A model generated the notes under the pieces. The model searched no databases, was not told the origin of the DNA, and was given only the letters and a program-made list of their open reading frames with translations. A DNA stretch of 64,000 bases from a virus. This document shows positions 51,113-56,533 of this stretch, piece after piece (the first letter of the stretch is position 1; every line of letters begins with the position of its first letter). The translations under genes were made by a program, and so were the position numbers. The stretch spans positions 1 to 64,000 of IMG/VR virus record IMGVR_UViG_3300017991_005544. The stretch is one strand, 5' to 3'.

Positions 51113-52159
51113 CTATTCCAGTGGCCTGACCCACTCGTGAGGACAGTGAACCTTCAGGATCTCCATGATCTTGTTCTTGTCTTTCGGGGCAGCAAAGCTC
51201 AGGATCGAAAGCTTGATCGCCTTGTGAACGAGCCCATGGTCCTCGTAGAAGTGATGATACTTGGCCCATGCCAGGAGCCGTCGCATACCAAACACAAATT
51301 CGATCTCCTTCTGCTTCCACAGTTCCCTGAGGGCATGAGCCGCCTTCGCCATCGTCATGCTGGTGTCTTCGTCGACTTCGCACTTCTTTTGAAGCACAAC
51401 CGACTCATCCTCTGGATCCATGTAGTCCATCTCGACAATCACACTGTAGCGGTCACGAGCCGCCACGTTCATGAACTGGACCCCATGGTACATGAAGTCG
51501 TCGTCCCCGAGGCCGATCGTGTTGGCCGTGCTGACCCACCTGAAATCCGGGTGCCGCTTCACAACCTCGAGAAAAGATCTCTTGTTGGTCGGGTGATATT
51601 GCTGAAGCGTGATCTCGCCATCACGCTCGAGTAACGGGTGGAGGGCTCCTCGAAGCTCAGGCCTCATGAAGTCGGCCTCGTCTTCCAACAGGATCTTGCC
51701 GTGGCGAAGCGCATCGGTAGCGTAACCGTCGGACCAGACCATCTTGTCTCCCTCGACGAGCCACTGGCCCACGACGGCATGCAGTCGAGTCTCTTCTGAA
51801 CACGAAAACCTGATTAGCTGCCAATCCGTGATGGCCGCAATCATCATGATGAGAGAACTCTTCCCGGATCCAGGGGGCCCGACAAGCAAGATGTTGTCTT
51901 TGCCCTCGTCGCTCAGGGCGAACGCAATGGGCTCTGCCACTTCAGTGTCGAGGCTGTAGAACGGATCGACCTTCGGGATGTAGGGCTGGATGCTCTCGTA
52001 CTGATCGCACCGATCCTTCCTGGTGCATTCCTTGCACGGGAGGCCTTTGATTTCTTTCCCTTCGTTGACGCAGACACCATGATCCACGAGCTTCCGCCTG
52101 CGGAGAGAGGCATGGTCAAACATGTACTCTGTTGGTCGTACTGCCGTACGTTCAGACAT
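51113..52159 (-). CDS. CobS/MoxR-like AAA+ ATPase
   Basis: 348 residues. N-terminal zinc-like Cys group (LPCKECTRKDRCDQY), then AAA+ core: Walker A LLVGPPGSGKSSLIMM, Walker B KILLEDEADF, sensor 1 WVSTANTIG, and an Arg-finger region AARDRYSVIVEMDY. Partner of the VWA protein downstream by 8 bp. In B12 synthesis CobS powers cobalt insertion; MoxR relatives act as chaperones. Confidence 0.83.
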   Translation of the reverse strand: MSERTAVRPTEYMFDHASLRRRKLVDHGVCVNEGKEIKGLPCKECTRKDRCDQYESIQPYIPKVDPFYSLDTEVAEPIAFALSDEGKDNILLVGPPGSGKSSLIMMIAAITDWQLIRFSCSEETRLHAVVGQWLVEGDKMVWSDGYATDALRHGKILLEDEADFMRPELRGALHPLLERDGEITLQQYHPTNKRSFLEVVKRHPDFRWVSTANTIGLGDDDFMYHGVQFMNVAARDRYSVIVEMDYMDPEDESVVLQKKCEVDEDTSMTMAKAAHALRELWKQKEIEFVFGMRRLLAWAKYHHFYEDHGLVHKAIKLSILSFAAPKDKNKIMEILKVHCPHEWVRPLE

Positions 52160-52171
52160 GGTGGCCCTTTC

Positions 52172-52906
52172 TTACTTGCGAAGGTAGAGGGTGATGGCGG
52201 TCTCGAGTTTCCCGTCCTGCTCGAGAGCTTCCCTGGCACATCTGTGGTATCGTTCCTTGTCGATATCGGACGGCTTCCATCCGAGAGACAAGATTGCCTT
52301 CTTCAGTTCACGAAGCATCTCCTCGACCTTGGGGTCGGGTTCGTCTTGCTTGATCTGGACGACCGGCTTGGCCCGGCGTTTCTTCGGTATCCTGATGGGC
52401 AGGTCCTGACCGTCGCTCATCACTCCGAATCCTTGACCGGCCCTGACGGCATCCATCATGGTCAGGTTGCTCTCGTACGGATCTCCTGGCTCGATCATGT
52501 TGGGCAACCCTTCGAAGCCCGGTTCAGCCGGTTCCCCTTTGGCGAGTTTCTCGAGGTTGTGCTCGTCGACCGTGACCGATAGGTAAGCATCGTCGTGATC
52601 CCAACAGGCTCCCACGACAAAGTCAGTTGACTTGTGATTGATGTAGAGCATCCAGTAGCCCCGGCCTGCCACGAACAAGGTGTCGCCTGCATCCGTGATG
52701 CCGTTGGGCCTCATCGCAACCCTGCCCTCAAGCTCCAGCTTCCAGTCACTGGTCCAGATGAAGTCGAGACTCACTCGATGGCAAATGGCCGTTTTGGTCA
52801 GGAGCATGTCCTCGAGCAACTCGATCACCCTGGGCTCGATCGCTTCCTTCAGGTATCGTTTGAAGTCGTCGTGGAAATCACTGTGGTTTCCGTTTGCTTC
52901 CTGCAT
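52172..52906 (-). CDS. Unknown protein
   Basis: 244 residues. Mixed alpha/beta, with YWMLYINHKSTDFVVG and a basic linker (IPKKRRAKP). The C-terminal helical part (VEEMLRELKKAILSLGWKPS) could bind DNA or a partner. No family recognised. Overlaps the Cys-rich gene above by 29 bp. Confidence 0.4.
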   Translation of the reverse strand: MQEANGNHSDFHDDFKRYLKEAIEPRVIELLEDMLLTKTAICHRVSLDFIWTSDWKLELEGRVAMRPNGITDAGDTLFVAGRGYWMLYINHKSTDFVVGACWDHDDAYLSVTVDEHNLEKLAKGEPAEPGFEGLPNMIEPGDPYESNLTMMDAVRAGQGFGVMSDGQDLPIRIPKKRRAKPVVQIKQDEPDPKVEEMLRELKKAILSLGWKPSDIDKERYHRCAREALEQDGKLETAITLYLRK

Positions 52907-53324
52907 GCTGGATTCCTTTCTTACGCCTGGCCTTGAGGAGTTCCTGTTCGATTAGCTCGTGGATTTCTTCGAATCGTTCACGCCACCCTTCCATCCACCA
53001 GCCGAGAAAACCGTGCTTGCAATTGAAGTCGGCACAGTAGACCCGCTCCATGCACTTGGAGCAACCCTGGTAGGAGCCTCGTTCCGCCACGATGGCGGGA
53101 TCCCGCTCCCACTCTTTGCACTGGTAGCCGAGACACATGAAGCAGGGAGGACGTTCATCACAGAGGGCACAGATAGGTTGGTGAAGGTCAACCCACTCTT
53201 TCACGGCTTCCATCCGGTTGGCGATACAGAACGGGCAGTCTGTCGTGGAGGAACACTCGATCTCGGCACCGCTGACCACGTGGAAACGCTGGCCGTCACG
53301 AATACGGGTTACAAACTTTGGCAT
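52878..53324 (-). CDS. Cys-rich zinc-binding protein
   Basis: 148 residues from ATG 53324 (MPKFVTRIRDGQ); the frame above that runs through non-coding repeats. Many Cys in pairs: CSSTTDCPFC, CALCDERPPCFMC, GCSKCMERVYCADFNC. Likely several zinc sites. Its start overlaps the -35-like box of the candidate + strand RNA. Confidence 0.55.
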   Translation of the reverse strand: MPKFVTRIRDGQRFHVVSGAEIECSSTTDCPFCIANRMEAVKEWVDLHQPICALCDERPPCFMCLGYQCKEWERDPAIVAERGSYQGCSKCMERVYCADFNCKHGFLGWWMEGWRERFEEIHELIEQELLKARRKKGIQHAGSKRKPQ

Positions 53325-53347
53325 CTGTTTCTCCTTGCAAGGATACT
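53318..53347 (+). promoter_or_regulatory. Candidate promoter for + strand RNA
   Basis: TTGGCA at 53318-53323 and GATACT at 53342-53347, 18 bp apart: five and four of six bases match the sigma-70 consensus. It would start transcription near 53354, just before the hairpins and terminator described next. No expression evidence. Confidence 0.35.
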
Positions 53348-53353
53348 GCCCAT

Positions 53354-53490
53354 TCTGACAGATCCTCCTGGATCCTGTCAAGGGGTTTCTGGGCAGACCC
53401 ATGTTTCCAGGTCCTGGACCGGCCCGGAGGCCGGGTCCTGAGAATCCCTTGGCAGGGGGTCCTCCCGGCTCCCGGAGCCGGGTTTTTCTT
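53354..53490 (+). ncRNA. Candidate structured non-coding RNA with intrinsic terminator
   Basis: No reading frame of quality on either strand. Hairpins: TGACAG-ATCC / GGAT-CTGTCA with one bulge (53356-53380), GGTCC-T-GGACC (53410-53420), CCGGCC-CGGA-GGCCGG (53419-53434). It ends in a textbook terminator (next entry). It is the only convincing + strand transcription unit in this half of the window. It may regulate or serve the TIGR-like locus 260 bp away. Confidence 0.4.
53464..53490 (+). terminator. Intrinsic terminator (+ strand)
   Basis: CCCGGCTC (53464-53471), loop CCG, GAGCCGGG (53475-53482), then TTTTTCTT. Eight GC-rich pairs plus a T-tract. The T-tract is only on the + strand; on the - strand the hairpin is followed by GAGG. 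Confidence 0.7.
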
Positions 53491-53500
53491 GAGATGCGTT

Positions 53501-53548
53501 TTGTCAACCATTGACGTTGTCAATTATTTACATTGTCAATTATTGACA
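53501..53548. repeat. Three tandem 16-bp palindromic repeats (operator or iteron)
   Basis: Copies start at 53501, 53517 and 53533: TTGTCAACCATTGACG, TTGTCAATTATTTACA, TTGTCAATTATTGACA. Each is itself a near palindrome (TTGTCAA-TTA-TTGACAA for the third). A lone related copy is at 53721-53736 (TTGTAAATTATTTACC). The head-to-tail 16-bp spacing puts binding sites on nearly related helix faces; typical of repressor operators or replication iterons. Confidence 0.7.
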
Positions 53549-53755
53549 AACCCCGGTTTCGGGGCCCAGGCCCCGTTCCCGGCCCGGCAATTATTTCGAT
53601 CATTTCCCCCCTACGGGGGGAAATAATCTCAATATATAACGGTACGTATAGAGCGTAGCTCTTCCCCGTAGGGGAAAGGGGGCCGGAAAATTTTTTGCCC
53701 CGAATCCTCTGTGAGTCAGTTTGTAAATTATTTACCATTTCGTTTTCCTCGGGTT
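53549..53755. other. Gene-free, hairpin-rich region
   Basis: With the two entries before it, this is the only gene-free stretch longer than 300 bases (53325-53755). It holds small inverted repeats, several with a GTA or TAC loop: ATTTCCCCCC-TAC-GGGGGGAAAT (53602-53624), GAGC-GTA-GCTC (53651-53661), TTCCCC-GTA-GGGGAA (53662-53676), plus CCCCG-GTTT-CGGGG near 53551, an AT-rich tract (53624-53640), a T6 run after CGGAAAA near 53690, and the lone palindrome at 53721. Confidence 0.5.
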
Positions 53756-53917
53756 CGGGTGTCTTGGGGACCTTGACTCGCTTTCACCAAGTGGGTTTCT
53801 TCCGCCTTTTGACTCGCTTTCACTCATTGGGTTTCTTCAGCCTGATGACTCGCTTTCACAGCTTGGGTTTCTTGCCGGTTATGACTCGCTTTCGTTCGAT
53901 GGGTTTCTTTGAGCCAG
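53756..53917 (-). repeat. TIGR-like array 1: 36-bp units with two 10-bp repeats and 8-bp spacers
   Basis: Read on the + strand: repeat E = TGACTCGCTT at 53774, 53810, 53846, 53882; repeat L = TGGGTTTCTT at 53792, 53828, 53864, 53900; all spacers exactly 8 bp. After E: TCACCAAG, TCACTCAT, TCACAGCT, TCGTTCGA. After L: CCGCCTTT, CAGCCTGA, GCCGGTTA, TGAGCCAG. A degenerate L (CGGGTGTCTT, 53756) with spacer GGGGACCT begins the array. On the - strand the repeats read AAGCGAGTCA and AAGAAACCCA, both fitting AAG-x-x-A-x-x-CA. It lies 23 bp downstream of the nuclease gene's stop and is likely transcribed with it. Confidence 0.9.
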
Positions 53918-53940
53918 TGGCCGTGGGGCCGGGCCCCGCA

Positions 53941-54885
53941 TTACGCAACCTTGACGGTTGGTTCTACCTGGGGCCAACCATAATCCTCTGGCTTGTCGAT
54001 ATCGATGTGGCCGAGGTGTTCCTGAACATACGGCTCACTCACGGGCAACCCTTTGAGCTTCCGGGCCACAATCCAGTAGTGGCAAAGGAACCGCTTCATC
54101 ATGACCCGGATGGCATCATCGTGCCGATGGCCTTTCATTGTATCCTTCCAGGCCTTTTCTACGAGTAGCCCATTATTGAGTCGGGTCTTGACTACCAGTT
54201 CGCTCTTGGAGGTCTTCTCTTTCCTCTGATCATAAATGTCCCGGTAAGGGCTCCGGCTCTTGATTATGGAAATAGCCGATCTGTACAGGGCGGTACGGAG
54301 CTTTTTATTTCCTCCTCCCGCCTTGCCTTTTTCGTATCGACTGTGAGAGGGCTTGTCGTACCCGACATACTGCCATAACGACGAAGGGTGATCTGCCTTC
54401 TCGACATTAATGTAGACCGCCAGGTAAGCTGCCGTCCCAGGCCCGAGGCTCCTGACGCACATGGTAGCATCGATGATGGGGTCGTTGTGCTTCACCTTCA
54501 TGAGTCTCTTTTCGATCTCTTTTTCAGCCTCTTTTTCTTTCTTGCTGATTTTTTTCAGTATCTTCTCCAGCACTTCAATATCTTGAGGATCGAGGTCATC
54601 GGTCTCTCGTTTGAAGGCGAGCAGCTGATTCGAAATCTTGATCCGTAGCTTCAGGTGTTGCTCCAGGATATCGATGGCCTGCTTGAGGTACTTCATCCAT
54701 TCGGGCCGCACACGCTTGATCCCGTGTATCTCCATGTGCTCGACAGGATGGAGGAGCCGGTAGTTTTCATCGTCGTAACCGCCTCCTTTAGCCTTGGGCA
54801 ATGGATCTCGGTGGGTGTCGATCAAACTTGGGTCGCCGGTGTAACCTTTCTTCCTTTTCAGATCTGTTTTTCTTCCCATCTTCAT
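53941..54885 (-). CDS. TasH-like protein: HNH nuclease + coiled coil + IS110/Nop-type domain
   Basis: 314 residues, ATG 54885 behind AAGGAG. Residues about 23-54: HNH (DTHRDPLPKAKGGGYDDEN, then LLHPVEHMEIHG; H25, N41, H50/H54). Residues 62-132: long charged helices. Residues 138-235: domain like the C-terminal half of IS110-family transposases and Nop proteins: CVRSLGPGTAAYLAVYI (helix-hairpin-helix), LWQYVGYDKPSHSRYEKG, GGGNKKLRTALYRSAIS. The N-terminal RuvC-type DEDD domain of IS110 is absent. Flanked on both sides by 36-bp arrays. This combination matches TIGR-Tas systems, where a Nop-type domain binds a 36-nt guide RNA with two short spacers and the HNH cuts target DNA. Family assignment is inference from pattern. 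Confidence 0.8.
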   Translation of the reverse strand: MKMGRKTDLKRKKGYTGDPSLIDTHRDPLPKAKGGGYDDENYRLLHPVEHMEIHGIKRVRPEWMKYLKQAIDILEQHLKLRIKISNQLLAFKRETDDLDPQDIEVLEKILKKISKKEKEAEKEIEKRLMKVKHNDPIIDATMCVRSLGPGTAAYLAVYINVEKADHPSSLWQYVGYDKPSHSRYEKGKAGGGNKKLRTALYRSAISIIKSRSPYRDIYDQRKEKTSKSELVVKTRLNNGLLVEKAWKDTMKGHRHDDAIRVMMKRFLCHYWIVARKLKGLPVSEPYVQEHLGHIDIDKPEDYGWPQVEPTVKVA

Positions 54886-54900
54886 ACTCCTTTCGTGTTG

Positions 54901-55234
54901 TGGGTTTCTTCTACTTTGTGACTCGCTTTCACCAAGTGGGTTTCTTGCGTCCCTTGACTCGCTTCGAAACCGTGGGTTTCTTCCATTCCTTGACTCGCTT
55001 ACGATCGATGGGTTTCTTTACCTCTCTGACTCGCTTGCACGCAATGGGTTTCTTCTGCTGTTTGACTCGCTTCGATGTAATGGGTTTCTTCTGCTTTTTG
55101 GCTCGCTTCTCCTTTTTGAGTTTCTTGTAACGAGTGACTCGCTTTCGAGTTGTGGGTTTCTTAGGCCTTCTGACTCACTTTTGCTTTTTGGGTTTCTTGC
55201 AACGACTGATTCGCTTTCTTGTTGTGGGTTTCTT
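54901..55234 (-). repeat. TIGR-like array 2: ten L and nine E repeats, 36-bp period
   Basis: Read on the + strand: L repeats at 54901, 54937, 54973, 55009, 55045, 55081, 55117 (TGAGTTTCTT), 55153, 55189, 55225; E repeats at 54919, 54955, 54991, 55027, 55063, 55099 (TGGCTCGCTT), 55135, 55171 (TGACTCACTT), 55207 (TGATTCGCTT). All 18 spacers are exactly 8 bp. After L: CTACTTTG, GCGTCCCT, CCATTCCT, TACCTCTC, CTGCTGTT, CTGCTTTT, GTAACGAG, AGGCCTTC, GCAACGAC. After E: TCACCAAG, CGAAACCG, ACGATCGA, GCACGCAA, CGATGTAA, CTCCTTTT, TCGAGTTG, TTGCTTTT, TCTTGTTG. Repeat decay is at the end far from the nuclease gene. The array lies upstream of that gene. Confidence 0.92.
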
Positions 55235-55337
55235 ACCTCCTTTTGTTCCACGAACTGAAGACCTCCTCCAGCACTCCCAACACCAGGATGCCAAAGATGA
55301 TCCAACCAAACACTTTCATGATCAGTATGATGGTCAT
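55233..55337 (-). CDS. 34-residue membrane peptide
   Basis: ATG 55337 (or ATG 55319) behind GGAGA; stop TAA 55233-55235. MTIILIMKVFGWIIFGILVL then GVLEEVFSSWNKRR: one transmembrane helix with a basic end. The stop overlaps the last L repeat of array 2 by 2 bp. One of two tiny membrane peptides in tandem. Confidence 0.5.
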   Translation of the reverse strand: MTIILIMKVFGWIIFGILVLGVLEEVFSSWNKRR

Positions 55338-55420
55338 GGCTTTTCTCCTCTAAATAATTCAAAGACGCTGTCTATTGCGATGATCAAGACCACGACGGCA
55401 AAAATCTTCACGATGATCAT
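55334..55420 (-). CDS. 28-residue membrane peptide
   Basis: ATG 55420 behind GGAGGG; stop TGA 55334-55336 overlaps the next ATG. MIIVKIFAVVVLIIAIDSVF then ELFRGEKP: a single transmembrane helix. Similar in plan to its neighbour. May be a small toxin-like, holin-like or regulatory peptide. Confidence 0.45.
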   Translation of the reverse strand: MIIVKIFAVVVLIIAIDSVFELFRGEKP

Positions 55421-55430
55421 TTTGCCCTCC

Positions 55431-56012
55431 TTACCATTTGGTTCCGACCAGAACGGTGTGCATGTTGATCCCGACGTTCTGTTCCGATAGACCTGAGTTC
55501 GACAGGTGAGTCAGCCGGTACTCGAGCAGGACGGATCGTTTGCTCGAGGCCTGGAACCTGGCCCCGGCCCCAACCGAGGGGGTGAAGTTCAGTGGCAGGC
55601 CCATCCCTTCCACCGACATGCTGTTCCACGAGATGCCTGCCATTAGCTTCAGGTATGGCGAGAAACCCTTGACCAGCTGATACGGAAACGTCAGGACCGG
55701 CTGAGCCACCAGCAGCAGGCCGTTGCCCTCGTTGGTCCTGTAGCCCAACATGATCTCGCCCTCCAGGACGGCCCACAGGTCTCCTGCCAGGTGTCTGCCG
55801 TACAGGTCGGTGCTCAACGTCGAGAGCCATACCTCGACCTTCTCGGTGCTGGCGAACAATCCGGCAGGCTGAATGGCGAACCCCGTCATGGTCGTGATCT
55901 CGGCTCCCTCGGCAGGATCCAGCCAGTCGGCCACGTGACCGCAGCAGGTCTGCACCGTCGTCATGACGACCACAAACATGATGACGAACAGGATGTATTC
56001 ATACCACTTCAT
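55431..56012 (-). CDS. PagL/lipid A deacylase-like outer membrane protein
   Basis: 193 residues. N-terminal membrane/signal segment (YILFVIMFVVVMTTVQTCC), then repeated amphipathic strands of a small barrel, ending FTPSVGAGARFQ, SVLLEYRLTHLSNSGL, EQNVGIN. The E-x-R-x-x-H-x-S-N-x-G pattern holds the His-Ser active site of lipid A 3-O-deacylases (PagL). Such an enzyme would remove an acyl chain from lipid A in the outer membrane, a possible way to change the host surface. Unusual for a phage. Confidence 0.65.
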   Translation of the reverse strand: MKWYEYILFVIMFVVVMTTVQTCCGHVADWLDPAEGAEITTMTGFAIQPAGLFASTEKVEVWLSTLSTDLYGRHLAGDLWAVLEGEIMLGYRTNEGNGLLLVAQPVLTFPYQLVKGFSPYLKLMAGISWNSMSVEGMGLPLNFTPSVGAGARFQASSKRSVLLEYRLTHLSNSGLSEQNVGINMHTVLVGTKW

Positions 56013-56241
56013 CGTCCTTCTCCTTCATCCTCATGATGGTTTGGTGTAGCCGGGCGGAATGCAGCATGACCTCGAGAGTGTTGTGGGCGAGCTTGACGTT
56101 CTCCTTCACCAGGTCGAGCCCTATCCAGTCTAAATCCCGTACCGCCGACTGATAGATCTCGAGCGACTGGATCGTGCCGGTCATGCGGGAGAAGTCGTTC
56201 AAGATCTCTTTGAGTTCGCCTTTCCAGTTGCGGTTGCTCAT
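55999..56241 (-). CDS. Small helical protein
   Basis: 80 residues from ATG 56241. Helical throughout (MTGTIQSLEIYQSAVRDLDW, LVKENVKLAHNTLEVMLHSA). Overlaps neighbours. Not recognised. Confidence 0.45.
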   Translation of the reverse strand: MSNRNWKGELKEILNDFSRMTGTIQSLEIYQSAVRDLDWIGLDLVKENVKLAHNTLEVMLHSARLHQTIMRMKEKDDEVV

Positions 56242-56450
56242 GGTGTCCTCCCGAACATCAGGATGGTCTTGACAAATAGGTCCAGGGCTTCCTCGATGGT
56301 ACTGGCATCTCCGCAGTTGCGACACCTGATGAATCCGTGGTCCCCTCGATGACTCCATCGGAAGCTACACGTCCTGCACGTCACGTTCAGGATCGGTATG
56401 CTGACGTGATCCTTGCCCTTGAGCTTTACAATCGAGTCAATCGAGATCAT
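56238..56450 (-). CDS. Zinc-ribbon protein
   Basis: 70 residues. VTCRTCSFRWSHRGDHGFIR, CRNCGDASTIEEA: two C-x-x-C pairs. Likely a small nucleic acid-binding ribbon. Confidence 0.55.
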   Translation of the reverse strand: MISIDSIVKLKGKDHVSIPILNVTCRTCSFRWSHRGDHGFIRCRNCGDASTIEEALDLFVKTILMFGRTP

Positions 56451-56462
56451 AAAATTCCTTTG

Positions 56463-56533
56463 TGGTAGGGGGAGGGAGGAATTGAACCTCCACGCCGGTC
56501 ATGACCCTCGCTCTACCGTTGAGCTACTCCCCC
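56463..56533 (-). tRNA. tRNA-like gene, probably CAU anticodon, defective anticodon arm
   Basis: On the - strand: acceptor GGGGGAG (56533-56527) with CTCCCCC (56474-56468), D arm TAGCTCAACGGTAGAGC (good A box), T arm GGAGG-TTCAATT-CCTCC, and TACCA at the 3' end. The middle, GAGGGTCATGACCGGCGT, is about five bases short of a normal tRNA and gives no proper 5-bp anticodon stem; CAT is the best-placed anticodon. Probably a decayed tRNA-Met or -Ile2. Its 5' end overlaps the stop codon of the radical SAM gene. Confidence 0.5.

Noticed and set aside
49927-51129. 400-codon open frame on the + strand
   Set aside because: Opposite the CobT-like gene, whose MIDAS and linker are clear; the + frame has no domain pattern.
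53501-53549. TTGACA boxes on the - strand as -35 promoter elements
   Set aside because: No acceptable -10 box at 15-19 bp from any of them; the exact 16-bp spacing and palindromes suit binding sites better.
53941-54885. The gene as an IS110 insertion sequence
   Set aside because: The N-terminal DEDD/RuvC domain required for IS110 transposition is missing and an HNH nuclease takes its place; no element ends were seen, only the arrays.
53756-55234. The two arrays as ordinary CRISPR arrays
   Set aside because: Repeats are only 10 bp, two different repeats alternate, spacers are 8 bp, and no Cas gene is near. The 36-bp composite unit fits TIGR arrays instead.
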